Origin: a virus | DNA: 64,000 nt | Virus record (IMG/VR): IMGVR_UViG_3300017987_000056 | Coordinates: 62,001-126,000 of that record | Direction: 5' to 3' (one strand) | Part shown: piece after piece, positions 42,190 to 50,719 of the stretch | Numbering within the stretch: the first letter of the stretch is position 1 | Layout: the number at the start of each line of letters is the position of its first letter | Translations under genes and position numbers: made by a program | The notes under the pieces: generated by a model | What the model was told of the DNA's origin: nothing | Database searches by the model: none | What the model saw: the letters and a program-made list of their open reading frames with translations, nothing else

Positions 42190-42383
42190 TGAAGCTCTTC
42201 ATTATCATTCTCTCGCTGTTTGTCATCGCAGCTTGTACCCGAGATCCCTACATTTGGTACATCAAGCAGAAGTATCCTCATTGCGATATATTGAAGATTG
42301 AAGATGACTTTCCTCCCTATAAACGCGCCATTATTCAATGTCCCGGAAATCGAATAAAGAAGATTCGAATCAAGGAAAATTAA
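42189..42383 (+). CDS. Small lipoprotein, 64 aa
   Basis: A signal peptide MKLFIIILSLFVIAAC has a lipobox ending at Cys16, so the mature form would be lipid-anchored at the outer face of the inner membrane or in the outer membrane. The mature part is 49 basic residues with two more cysteines (PHCDILKI, IIQCPGN). The ATG overlaps the previous stop. Superinfection exclusion or a spanin-like role is possible; no partner gene is seen. Confidence 0.65.
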   Translation: MKLFIIILSLFVIAACTRDPYIWYIKQKYPHCDILKIEDDFPPYKRAIIQCPGNRIKKIRIKEN

Positions 42384-42394
42384 CTGCTATCTTC

Positions 42395-42424
42395 TTGACA
42401 CCCTTCTAAACTCTCTGCTATATA
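42395..42424 (+). promoter_or_regulatory. Sigma70-type promoter (TTGACA-18-TATATA)
   Basis: TTGACA (42395-42400), an 18-bp spacer ending CTCTCTGC, then TATATA (42419-42424) with an extended TGC. It is one of the clearest members of the window's promoter family and drives the DUF2786-like gene. Confidence 0.8.
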
Positions 42425-42447
42425 ACAGAGAGCAAGGAGGGCAAACC

Positions 42448-43299
42448 TTGACCGACGAGAAACGCCAGAAAGTTATCGAGCGGATCCAGCTCCTGTTCAA
42501 TCGAGCAGAGAGCAAGGTCGAAAACTCCAACAACCCCGACGAGGTCGACCACGAGGCGCAGGCCGCGCTGGAGATGGCGCGCAAGCTCATGATCCAGTAC
42601 GGGCTGGAGATGGAGGACATCGAGACCGCCGAGCACGGAAGGCCCGCTGCGGCTGGGATGCCTGCGGACTCCTACGTTGTCGAGTTCAAAGCCAAGAGAA
42701 CCGCCAAGTGGGCGCTCATGTTGGCGGTCACTGTTGCCGACTACATGAACGCGAAGGTGTTCTACTCGGAAGGCGGATCTTGGCAGGGAGCCTCCTTAGT
42801 GTTCTACGGGGTGAAGCTCAACGCCGAAGTCGCTGCGCACGCATTCCAGTCCCTGTTAAACCAGATCAGAACCTTGAGTCGGAAACACAAGGTCACTCGG
42901 GGTGAGTGGGAAAACAGTCGACGACACGCGGGACTGTTCCGGCGCTTGATGGAAACGCAGGGCGTCAAGATCAACGAGTACTCCTCGTTCGAGACCTACC
43001 GAGCCGCTGCCAAAAGAGAGTACAGAGAAGGACTCGTCATCGGGTTTGGCCGTTACCTCAAGGAACTGAAGGAGCGCGAGGCTGCTTCGGCTGAGGGTTC
43101 ACGCATCACTGCTCTTGCGATTCAGTATGAAGGCATTGCGGCCTCCTGGTTGGAGCAGCAGGGCATCGAGACCCGAGAACGCAAAGGGCGCAAAGACCGT
43201 GGGTCGAACATGGTTAATCCGCGCCACCTCGACGAAGGCGTTCAGGACGGAAAGAATCTCCGCCTCCACAAGGGCCTCTCCCCAAATTCCGAGAATTAA
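42448..43299 (+). CDS. DUF2786-like protein, 283 aa
   Basis: The TTG start is set by GGAGGGCAA 6 bp upstream. Residues 1-55 match the DUF2786 pattern: VIERIQLLFNRAES, then EAQAALEMARKLMIQYGLEM. The following region (about 75-250) is helical and mixed, with KWALMLAVTVADYMNAKVF. Such proteins are common in phages and mobile elements with unknown function. It stands just before an SNF2 ATPase under its own strong promoter. Confidence 0.75.
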   Translation: MTDEKRQKVIERIQLLFNRAESKVENSNNPDEVDHEAQAALEMARKLMIQYGLEMEDIETAEHGRPAAAGMPADSYVVEFKAKRTAKWALMLAVTVADYMNAKVFYSEGGSWQGASLVFYGVKLNAEVAAHAFQSLLNQIRTLSRKHKVTRGEWENSRRHAGLFRRLMETQGVKINEYSSFETYRAAAKREYREGLVIGFGRYLKELKEREAASAEGSRITALAIQYEGIAASWLEQQGIETRERKGRKDRGSNMVNPRHLDEGVQDGKNLRLHKGLSPNSEN

Positions 43300-43331
43300 A
43301 ACGGTTATTTTTCTCAGTTTTTACTCTCTGC

Positions 43332-43363
43332 TATATTGACAAGAGCGCTGGTTCTGGTATGAT
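43332..43363 (+). promoter_or_regulatory. Overlapping promoter elements before the HARP-type SNF2 gene
   Basis: Two signals overlap. TATATT (43332-43337) follows ACTCTCTGC, like the family consensus. TTGACA (43336-43341) lies 16 bp from an extended -10 TGGTATGAT (43355-43363). The second would start transcription just before the ribosome binding site GGAGGG. Use of one may exclude the other. Confidence 0.65.
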
Positions 43364-43381
43364 TGTCTTATGGAGGGCAAG

Positions 43382-45757
43382 ATGACAATGACGGAGGTTG
43401 CCACCGAACTTCAACATGCGGCGGCTTCCCTCTCTGCTGTCTGCGACGGGGCTGCGCTCAAAGATGGTCATGGTTTTAACAAGAGCGATCAGAGCTTCGG
43501 CAACTACATCGCCATCGTCCCCCCGCACAAGTGGGATGACGAGACCTGTTATGTCGTTTGGGAGATGCTCCGAAAGTACCGGGGTCAGCTCACCGATCAT
43601 GGCATCGACTATGCCGAGCTGCCCCGTCCGCAGATCAAGTGGGAGAAGGGGCCGAAGCGTGGCGAAGTCTCCAAGAGGATGAAGGCCAAGGCGGAGCGGG
43701 AAGAATGCTTGAAGGTCCTGAAGGAACAGGGGGTTCGAGCTGCGATCTACAAGTTCAAGAAGCAAATGATCGCCGTCTGGAATCCCACTGGTGTCTGCTT
43801 CGAGTTATACTCACCTCGCAACGCCAATCTTATCGCCGCGATCAAGTCTCTTCCTTGGAAAGGGCGCAAGTGGACGGGCTCTTGCTGGACGGTTAGTGGT
43901 CCTGGTTTGATCGGTCTCAAGGCGATCCTCGACGAGTTTGACTTCATCATCTCCGATGAGGATCTCACGAAGCTCGAAGGATTGATCAAGGCCGAGCATC
44001 GACTTCAGGAAGAACGCAAGATCGAAGAGTCGAAGGCGCACCACCTCTCCATCGAAGGCAAGCGCATTGTTGCCAGGACCCCTTACAATGCCTCCGCCAT
44101 CAGCTCGATGCGAAACGTCCAGGGGCGTAAATGGGATCCGGAGAAGAAGGTCAATACCTTCCCGATCAACATCGAGTCCGCGCGCAAGATCATCGACATG
44201 GCTGACGAGTTCGGCTGGAACTTCGCTCCTGGCGTCAAGGAACAACTCCTCGATCTCGAAGGCGATGCGAAGAAAAAGGTCGAGGGCAGCATGGCGCTCG
44301 ACGCGGAGCTGGAGGTCGACGGGCTCGGGGACGATACTCTGAAGCTGCGCCCCTTCCAGCGCGGTGGGGTTGCCTACGCGATGAAAGCCAAGCGCACTTT
44401 TATCGGTGATGAAATGGGACTTGGCAAGTCGATCCAGGCCATCGGTACTGTCCAAGCCGAGAACGCTTACCCCGCTCTCTTCATCATCCCCTCTCCGGTC
44501 AAGCTTCAGTTCGCCGCCGAAGCTCGTAGGTGGGTTCCTGGCAAGTCCGTGAAGATCATCTCGGGCAAGCAGGAGCAGTCCTACGACGCGGACTTCGTGT
44601 TCATCAACTACGACATCCTGGCGAGCCACGAGGCTGCTCTTGCGAAGATCGAGTGGAAAGCCATTATCCTCGACGAGAGCCACTACATCAAGAACAAGAA
44701 GGCGGCTCGTTCGATGGCGGCGATGGCGCTCTCAGCGCTCCCCTCCGCCAAGGTAAGGCTCTGCCTGACCGGCACCCCAGTTCTCAACCGCCCGGTCGAG
44801 ATGGTCAATCAGCTTGCGTTCCTGGACCGTCTGGACGAGTTCGGCGGGGCTTGGAACTTCATGAAGCGTTACTGCGACGCCACCAGGACCAAGTACGGGT
44901 GGGATATGACTGGCGCTTCGAACCTGGAGGAACTCGGTCGCAAGCTGCGGGCGAGCTGCTTCGTGCGCCGCGAGAAGAAAGATGTGGCCAAGGAACTGCC
45001 GCCTATTCAGCGGACTCGCGTGCCCATCGAGATTGACCGTCCCGAGAAATACAGGGATGCCGTCGCCAACGTCATCGAGTGGTTGAAGGATAAGAAGGCG
45101 GAACGCGAAGGAAACAGGAGCTTTGATCAAAAGGCGTACTCAGTGGAGGCATTGGCCGAGATCGAGGGACTGAAGCAGATCGTCGTCAAGCACAAGCTCA
45201 GAGGCTGCGTAGAGTGGGTCAAGAACTTCCTGGATTCCGATGGTAAGCTGGTCCTCTTCGCGCATCACAGGGACGTTCAGGAACATCTGAGTAGGGAACT
45301 GAAGGACTACAACCCTGCCAGGATCTCGGGCGGTGACGGTGACGAGAGACGCGCTGAGGAGATTGAGAAGTTCTGGACCGACGATTCTTGCCGAGTTATC
45401 GTGACCTCTCTCAAGTCGGGGAATGTCGGACTCAACCTCCAGGTCGCCTCGAACGTCGCGTTCGTCGAGTTCGGTTGGAACCCTGCCGACATGGATCAGG
45501 CCGAGGCCCGCGTCCACCGGATCGGTACCGAGGCCAGCAACATCAACTCCTACTGGCTGTATGCGGACGGCACCTTCGACAACGACATCATCGATCTCAT
45601 CGAGTCCAAGCGCGCGATTGTCGACGCAGTCACTGCCGGTCAGGAGCTGCCCGAAGATGTGGATATCGTCTCCTGGTTTGAGGCGTTCGCCGAGAAGTGG
45701 GAGAAGGAACCGATATCGAAGATGGATTTGATCGAACAAGATCTGGACAGACATTAA
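43382..45757 (+). CDS. SMARCAL1/HARP-like SNF2 ATPase (annealing helicase type)
   Basis: The ATG at 43382 is fixed by GGAGGGCAAG. Two HARP-like repeats precede the motor: PWKGRKWTGSCWTVSG (about 160-175) and NVQGRKWDPEKKVNTFPI (about 243-260). The SNF2 core has IGDEMGLGKS (Walker A), ILDESHYIKN (DESH), LCLTGTPVLNRP and the C-terminal SGGDGDERRAEEIEKFW, VGLNLQ and QAEARVHRIG. Family members rewind or remodel replication forks. A second SNF2 protein in this window lacks the HARP repeats, so they likely do different jobs. Confidence 0.88.
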   Translation: MTMTEVATELQHAAASLSAVCDGAALKDGHGFNKSDQSFGNYIAIVPPHKWDDETCYVVWEMLRKYRGQLTDHGIDYAELPRPQIKWEKGPKRGEVSKRMKAKAEREECLKVLKEQGVRAAIYKFKKQMIAVWNPTGVCFELYSPRNANLIAAIKSLPWKGRKWTGSCWTVSGPGLIGLKAILDEFDFIISDEDLTKLEGLIKAEHRLQEERKIEESKAHHLSIEGKRIVARTPYNASAISSMRNVQGRKWDPEKKVNTFPINIESARKIIDMADEFGWNFAPGVKEQLLDLEGDAKKKVEGSMALDAELEVDGLGDDTLKLRPFQRGGVAYAMKAKRTFIGDEMGLGKSIQAIGTVQAENAYPALFIIPSPVKLQFAAEARRWVPGKSVKIISGKQEQSYDADFVFINYDILASHEAALAKIEWKAIILDESHYIKNKKAARSMAAMALSALPSAKVRLCLTGTPVLNRPVEMVNQLAFLDRLDEFGGAWNFMKRYCDATRTKYGWDMTGASNLEELGRKLRASCFVRREKKDVAKELPPIQRTRVPIEIDRPEKYRDAVANVIEWLKDKKAEREGNRSFDQKAYSVEALAEIEGLKQIVVKHKLRGCVEWVKNFLDSDGKLVLFAHHRDVQEHLSRELKDYNPARISGGDGDERRAEEIEKFWTDDSCRVIVTSLKSGNVGLNLQVASNVAFVEFGWNPADMDQAEARVHRIGTEASNINSYWLYADGTFDNDIIDLIESKRAIVDAVTAGQELPEDVDIVSWFEAFAEKWEKEPISKMDLIEQDLDRH

Positions 45758-45776
45758 ACCAAGGAGGGCAAACGAA

Positions 45777-46031
45777 ATGAGATGGAAACGAAAAATGGGC
45801 GCTTACCGACTGCAACGGGGATATCGGCAAGCGCGAGTTCGCAAGATCAACGTGGAGGCGCGTATCAAACGTCTGAAAAAAGTTCAAGGAAGAAACTTCG
45901 TCGAGCTTCCTTGGATGGAGCACAAGCTGAGCTGGGAGATGCGGATCCGAAGAGAAAATGGCCACTGGAGCGAGCCGAAGATGTTCGCCACCCGCGAATC
46001 CGCCAAGTCCACCGCCGAACTCAAACTGTAG
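45777..46031 (+). CDS. Basic hypothetical protein, 84 aa
   Basis: GGAGGGCAAACGAA precedes the ATG. It is strongly basic at the N-terminus (RWKRKMGAYRLQRGYRQARV, RIKRLKKVQ) with a compact C-terminal half (WSEPKMFATRESAKSTAEL). Nucleic acid binding is likely from charge. It is not recognised. Confidence 0.6.
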   Translation: MRWKRKMGAYRLQRGYRQARVRKINVEARIKRLKKVQGRNFVELPWMEHKLSWEMRIRRENGHWSEPKMFATRESAKSTAELKL

Positions 46032-46040
46032 GGGGTTGCG

Positions 46041-46634
46041 GTGAAACTCAAGAACTCAACAGACTTCCCTGACTGGTTCCTGCGACGGATGATCGGCTGG
46101 ATCTGTCGGCAGAAGCCAATCGGCTGGAAGGTCAAGCACATCGAAGAGGCGGCTTTTCGGAAAGTTCGTCAAGACTCTCATACCCGAGTAAACGGAGTGG
46201 CGGAGCCTTGGTTTCGGAAGTTCCGAGTCTCGATCTCTGATAGTGTTTTTCCGTGGAGTTGGGGCGGGGCGACCGTGGGCGCGATGGGGAGGATCAAGTC
46301 CCTCGTCGATGTCACCGCTCACGAGATCGCTCATTTGACTCAATCTCGGGAGGTTCTTAAGGGGCGCTACAGGGAGGGGGACGCTGATCACATGGCCAAG
46401 CAGGTTGTGGAACTCTTCGATGCTCAGAAAGGCCCCCTCGTCGCTCAGTGGATGAAGGCTCCGAGTTACGCCACCCGCGAGCCCAAGCCTAAGACTCCCG
46501 TTCAGCAGGTCCGCGCCGACCGAGCCCGGAAGAATCTCACCAACTGGGAGAAGAAGCTCAAATACGCTCAGAACAAGGTCAAGAAGTACAAGAAGCAGGT
46601 GAAGTACTACGACACGGCCCTGTCCTCTGAGTAA
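46041..46634 (+). CDS. Zincin-like protein with HEIAH motif, 197 aa
   Basis: HEIAH (94-98) with a downstream acidic segment (YREGDADHMAKQV) is the minimal zinc-metallopeptidase pattern, as in SprT- and WLM-like proteins. The N-terminal half is Trp-rich, and the last 60 residues are lysine-rich (KNLTNWEKKLKYAQNKVKKY). GGGGGTTGCG precedes the GTG. Zincins occur in phage polyvalent proteins and may process viral or host proteins; that role is inference. A stem-loop terminator follows. Confidence 0.65.
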   Translation: MKLKNSTDFPDWFLRRMIGWICRQKPIGWKVKHIEEAAFRKVRQDSHTRVNGVAEPWFRKFRVSISDSVFPWSWGGATVGAMGRIKSLVDVTAHEIAHLTQSREVLKGRYREGDADHMAKQVVELFDAQKGPLVAQWMKAPSYATREPKPKTPVQQVRADRARKNLTNWEKKLKYAQNKVKKYKKQVKYYDTALSSE

Positions 46635-46646
46635 CCTTCCTTAACT

Positions 46647-46690
46647 AGGAATCCCCCATATCCGGACCGCCCTCCTTTTGGGGGGTTCCT
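46647..46690 (+). terminator. Rho-independent terminator candidate
   Basis: AGGAATCCCCC (46647-46657) pairs over 11 positions (one G-T wobble) with GGGGGGTTCCT (46680-46690) across a 22-nt loop and runs into TTATTCTC. The stem is strong; the T tract is short. It separates the zincin gene from the methyltransferase gene. Confidence 0.6.
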
Positions 46691-46728
46691 TTATTCTCAA
46701 TTTGGTAATGTATAAGGAAGGAGGCAAT

Positions 46729-47442
46729 ATGGCACGAGATCCATCGAAGAGCGGACGCGACGACTACATCACCCCGTACCGCTTCGCAGACTACGCCGTA
46801 GAGCGCGGTCTCCAGATCCTGAACCCACCCAAGCGGTCGGACGACATCCTCTTTTTGGAGCCAGGCTGCGGCCCCTACGCGCCGTTCTCTCACGCCGCGT
46901 ATGAGCGAGGGTGTAACGTCCTTGCTATCGAAAAGGAGACCTCCTCGGCGACTCTCGATCCGAAGCTCACTGCGGACATGGTGAAGAGCGGGAACTTCTC
47001 CAAGATTCACGGCCTCAACTACTTCTCGGACAATCGGTACTTCGAATCGGTGAAGGAGGACGGAGGTTTCCATCTGATAATCACGAACCCTCCGTACAGT
47101 CTCGCGGAGAAATTTATCAATCGCTCTCTGGAGCTGCTCAACCCGTGGGGTGTGCTGGGACTTCTCCTGCGGATCCAGTTCTGTGCTTCGAAAGGACGTG
47201 TGGCTCTGTTCAAGTCGCGCCCCCCGGTGGAGATCGGAGTATTCGTCCGAAGAGTCTCTTTTGAACACCTCGACGAGTCGGTCGGTGGCGGTACCGATTA
47301 TTCCGAGTACTGCATGTTCTACTGGCTCGGTGACAGTCTCGATGTGCTCTATCGCAAGCATAATGGAGGTCAAGCGCCTACGAAATTTTACTGGATCGAC
47401 AACAGCAACCCAAAAGAACCTATCGAAACTTTTGGTTTATGA
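46729..47442 (+). CDS. N6-adenine DNA methyltransferase-like protein
   Basis: The ATG at 46729 follows AAGGAGG. The SAM-binding FxGxG region is represented by FLEPGCGPYAPF, and the catalytic motif is TNPPYS (NPPY at 120-123), typical of N6-adenine enzymes. At 237 aa it is a minimal catalytic domain without a recognition domain. No restriction gene is adjacent, so protection of phage DNA or an orphan regulatory methylase is likely. The recognition site is unknown. Confidence 0.8.
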   Translation: MARDPSKSGRDDYITPYRFADYAVERGLQILNPPKRSDDILFLEPGCGPYAPFSHAAYERGCNVLAIEKETSSATLDPKLTADMVKSGNFSKIHGLNYFSDNRYFESVKEDGGFHLIITNPPYSLAEKFINRSLELLNPWGVLGLLLRIQFCASKGRVALFKSRPPVEIGVFVRRVSFEHLDESVGGGTDYSEYCMFYWLGDSLDVLYRKHNGGQAPTKFYWIDNSNPKEPIETFGL

Positions 47443-47531
47443 GGGTATTCTACAGTCCTACTGTATTTAAGGATTCCCAAACAGTCTCGCGATAACATCA
47501 GCGTCTGATTCAACAAACGAAGGAGAGAACC

Positions 47532-48332
47532 ATGAAACGATTGTTATTCCTTTTTTTCCTACTTTCGATTGCCGTCTGCATCGGCGCTCAGGCAAATGAC
47601 TTGGAGGAGGCTTCCGCGTCCCCGGAGTTGATCACTTCCGTCGACAAGACATCCGAAGAATCTAAAACCATCGAACCGGAGCCAACGCTGTATGATCGTT
47701 TTGTTGCCGGGATCCTGAAGTCGAGAAGTGTGAAAGTCGAAAAACAAAAAGGGGAGCGCTACAGAAAGCCCTATTGGTTTGAGTGCGGTAAGCGTGTGTT
47801 GGAAGATGAACGTGAGGAGCGAGCGGGCGAGTGGGCCACTGCGGTTTTGGACGCCGTCGATTCGGCAAAAGAGGAGTTCGGCGTGAAGATCAATCCGTGG
47901 GGAGTTCTAGCAACCGTCCACAAAGAAGGTGGCTTCGACATGTGCGCTCTCGACAAAGATTCTCGAATATTTGGATGGCACGTAGGTGCTGTGAAAAAGT
48001 ACAAAATGTCCTATTCAAAGAAAGAGATACGAAAGATTATTGTCAAAATCCAAAAAGTATCAAAGAGATGGAGGTTCGATGCGGGACCGCTCCAGGTGCG
48101 CAGATCGGCAAAAAAGACTTTGCAGAATCTGGACGACATCCTTTCCCTCAATCCCGGGGTCCACAAGGGGGTGCATGAGATGGCGAATCGAGCGATCCAA
48201 TTTCCGAAAGCACGTCAACGTCCCTGGAAGCTCTGGCCGACCACGGACCCATCCTCAGAGAAATCTCGGAAGTACGACAAGCATATCAGAGGCATTGCAA
48301 GATTCCTCGGAGCCCGGATTGACGAAATTTGA
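47532..48332 (+). CDS. Secreted lysozyme/transglycosylase-like protein, 266 aa
   Basis: A signal peptide (MKRLLFLFFLLSIAVCIGAQ) implies export. The later domain resembles an SLT-like lysozyme fold: NPWGVLATVHKEGGFDMC carries the candidate catalytic Glu, and RFDAGPLQVRRS matches the 'G.mQv' element. GAAGGAG precedes the ATG. The 89-bp upstream gap has a small TACAG/CTGTA hairpin. It could act on peptidoglycan during lysis or entry; it is separate from the lysozyme-like gene at 14.0 kb. Confidence 0.65.
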   Translation: MKRLLFLFFLLSIAVCIGAQANDLEEASASPELITSVDKTSEESKTIEPEPTLYDRFVAGILKSRSVKVEKQKGERYRKPYWFECGKRVLEDEREERAGEWATAVLDAVDSAKEEFGVKINPWGVLATVHKEGGFDMCALDKDSRIFGWHVGAVKKYKMSYSKKEIRKIIVKIQKVSKRWRFDAGPLQVRRSAKKTLQNLDDILSLNPGVHKGVHEMANRAIQFPKARQRPWKLWPTTDPSSEKSRKYDKHIRGIARFLGARIDEI

Positions 48333-48391
48333 ACACCAATTTTAAGAATCCCAACCGCCGTGTAATAAACTGTGCTCCAGGATTGAATCAC

Positions 48392-49573
48392 ATGGAGCTT
48401 TATTCACAACCATCTCGCACGGCTTCCCGGATTCGAAGGCGACCTCGACGGTCCACGGCGGCGCTATCGGAGATATTCCACCGTTATTCTCAGGAGTTAA
48501 CCACTTCCGTAATGGACCCGTCCCAGCTCCAAGTCGGCCAACCTCTCTACGACAACACCGGGAAGGAGTTCCTTGTCGTAGAGAACGAGCCCGAAAAGGG
48601 GAACACTGTGTTGATGCCTGCGGATCAACAGGGCGCGCAAGTCCCCGAGGGCGTCACCTCAGTCGACGACATGTCCATCCAGACCGAGTACTCCGTGCAG
48701 CCCGCTGAGGGTGCTACGGCGGCTTGTAGCGCCGTGATCAAGAAGCTCAAGGAAGAGGACAAAGACTCTTCGAAGCCTGCCAAGGAGCAGGTCTGGGGGC
48801 TCTACACGCACGATGGAAAGAAGTTGCTTGGGAGGCATCCGAGCGAGGAAGCCGCGAGACAGCAGGAAGAAGCGATCAAGTCCAAAGGAGGACGGAGATC
48901 GGCGGGATGGGCTGATCTGGCGGATCCCTACTTCGAGCTGGGCCGCGACACGACTCAGAAGCGGGAGGATTGGCCTGATCTGAATGAATGGGAGCGCAAC
49001 CGAGAGGACGATTGGATCCGAGTTCCCGAGGGCAAGCCTCGTCGTTTTGATCCGAGTCACGAGCCCAATCAGGAGCTGAAGACCAAAGGACCGGACCTGA
49101 GCTTCAACAAGGAAGAATCTGGCATTTGGGAACAGGAGCCCGGTGCCCCCGAGGACCCTCCCCCTGTCGTTCCGTCCTTCGGTCAAAGCCAGGACATGAC
49201 AAACCTTGATCAACGCTCCAGAACGAGTATGATCGAGGATGAGAAGTGGCGAAAGCTGATTGATACTTGGATCGACATGGGACCTGGTAAGGCAAAGCGA
49301 TATCCGGGGCGTTCCACCGAGAAGCCCCGCGAAGCCTCCCACATGGACATCTCGCCTTGGATGGGTGAGGGTGACCGGGTGCAGACTCCGAAGGAAGAGG
49401 AGGCCCTCCTGCGCATCGGAGAGGATGGTTACGGCGAGATCATGCAGTCGATCCAAGCTATGGTCGACTGTGGCTACGGAACCATCGATGTGATTCTCAA
49501 CATCGGAGAACTCTATCCTCGCGACATCGGTGAGCGCGTGCTGGCCGAAGCGAGAAAGAAGGGGATTTTGTAA
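48392..49573 (+). CDS. Linker-type hypothetical protein, 393 aa
   Basis: The start is chosen at ATG 48392 because AGGA lies 9 bp upstream; a TTG at 48329 overlapping the previous stop is the alternative. The basic N-terminus (ASRIRRRPRRSTAALSEIF) and a GGRRSAGWADLADP junction near residue 168 echo the linkers of the 29-42 kb block. The rest is acidic and Pro-rich, with a small C-terminal helical domain (QAMVDCGYGTIDVILNIGEL). The function is unknown. Confidence 0.6.
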   Translation: MELYSQPSRTASRIRRRPRRSTAALSEIFHRYSQELTTSVMDPSQLQVGQPLYDNTGKEFLVVENEPEKGNTVLMPADQQGAQVPEGVTSVDDMSIQTEYSVQPAEGATAACSAVIKKLKEEDKDSSKPAKEQVWGLYTHDGKKLLGRHPSEEAARQQEEAIKSKGGRRSAGWADLADPYFELGRDTTQKREDWPDLNEWERNREDDWIRVPEGKPRRFDPSHEPNQELKTKGPDLSFNKEESGIWEQEPGAPEDPPPVVPSFGQSQDMTNLDQRSRTSMIEDEKWRKLIDTWIDMGPGKAKRYPGRSTEKPREASHMDISPWMGEGDRVQTPKEEEALLRIGEDGYGEIMQSIQAMVDCGYGTIDVILNIGELYPRDIGERVLAEARKKGIL

Positions 49574-50622
49574 TGGATCTCTACAAAGAAATTACCAGAT
49601 TCCGTCAAGACGTTAACGATGCTGGCTTGTACGGAGACGAATCTGCTGCTCGATTTCAGTTGCATTATACTGATATTCCTGAAGGGGAAGAAGATCAATG
49701 GGCAATGCTCGAAGGCACCCAAAAAGGGATGATGACGCATCGTGACATATCCAACATGGAAGTCGTTCTGGAAGCTCTTGAGAAATACCCGGATCAAGTC
49801 GTTCGCGCTCGTGGAGGCGAGCGCGCGGTCAAAGTCTTGGAACCTGACGGCAGCTTGACGCCTGCGGGCGAAGAGCTTCAAGGCTTCATGGGCGCTCTCA
49901 TGGATTACCCTGTCCTGGATGACGAAGAAGTCTCTCGCCGAGAGTACGAAGAGACTATCGACAACATAGATCAAGAAGGATGGGGATCGGTACGGGAAGA
50001 TGCTCCTGAAGACTGGGCGAAGCAAGTTTTCAGTTGGTTGTGGGAAAACAATCAAACGGCTTTGGAACCCGATGAAACGGGGGTTGCTTGGGTACCGGAA
50101 GAAGAGATTCGAGAGGCTCTCGATGCGCTCGGGTATCTCGAACGAGACGAAGAAGAGCCCGGCCCCGAGCCGGTTGATCCTCGGCAAACGGGAATGCCGG
50201 GAGTGGAGTCGAAAATGAAAAGTGAACTGAAGTTTGACGGATCCGGAAGAGTTCAAAAAGGTCTCGAAGGTTCGAGCGTTGCCAGAATCGCCAGCGCAAT
50301 GCAGAAGCAGGCTCAGGCAGGAACTCACGAAGGCTACAAGAACTACGAAACCTGGGCAGTCGCCTTGTACATCAACAATGATCGAGGCGAGTACGAGTAC
50401 TGGACAGAGCAGGTGGAGGATCTCAAATCCGAGGGAGGTGCTCCGTCCGAGGTATGGACTCCCGAAGAATCCGTGAAGTTCGGGTTGGCCGACCTCATGA
50501 AAACTTATTTCGAGGAGATGTTGGAGGGTGTCGACCTGATGTCACCCTTCTCGGAACTTCTCAACGGTGCTTTAGGTGAGGTTTATTGGGATGAGGTAGC
50601 CGAGGATTTCTTGGCTGAATAG
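49573..50622 (+). CDS. Linker-type protein with C-terminal DUF7249-like domain, 349 aa
   Basis: The ATG overlaps the previous stop (TAATG). The N-terminal 210 residues are acidic and unrecognised. After the junction MQKQAQAGTH (near residue 245), the last 100 residues contain YKNYETWAVALYINNDRGEY, a pattern common in small phage proteins (DUF7249-like), then WTPEESVKFGLADLMK. It looks like a module joined through the same kind of basic-AQ linker as the large proteins upstream. Confidence 0.65.
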   Translation: MDLYKEITRFRQDVNDAGLYGDESAARFQLHYTDIPEGEEDQWAMLEGTQKGMMTHRDISNMEVVLEALEKYPDQVVRARGGERAVKVLEPDGSLTPAGEELQGFMGALMDYPVLDDEEVSRREYEETIDNIDQEGWGSVREDAPEDWAKQVFSWLWENNQTALEPDETGVAWVPEEEIREALDALGYLERDEEEPGPEPVDPRQTGMPGVESKMKSELKFDGSGRVQKGLEGSSVARIASAMQKQAQAGTHEGYKNYETWAVALYINNDRGEYEYWTEQVEDLKSEGGAPSEVWTPEESVKFGLADLMKTYFEEMLEGVDLMSPFSELLNGALGEVYWDEVAEDFLAE

Positions 50623-50682
50623 AAAATCTCCCTCACCTAACCTCCCGAAATCTCTAGCTTTAGTTTATCCGTAACTTTTCTC

Positions 50683-50712
50683 TTGCAAATAATCTGAACT
50701 CTGTGCTATATA
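50683..50712 (+). promoter_or_regulatory. Promoter placed for the tRNA-like RNA
   Basis: TTGCAA (50683-50688), an 18-bp spacer ending CTCTGTGC, then TATATA (50707-50712). Transcription should begin about 7 bp later, at 50719-50721, exactly where the acceptor stem of the tRNA-like element begins. Confidence 0.7.
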
Positions 50713-50719
50713 ACTAGAT

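Noticed and set aside
43558-43896. Second + strand frame inside the HARP-type SNF2 gene
   Set aside because: The SNF2 frame is strongly conserved in motif content; the second frame has no start signal.
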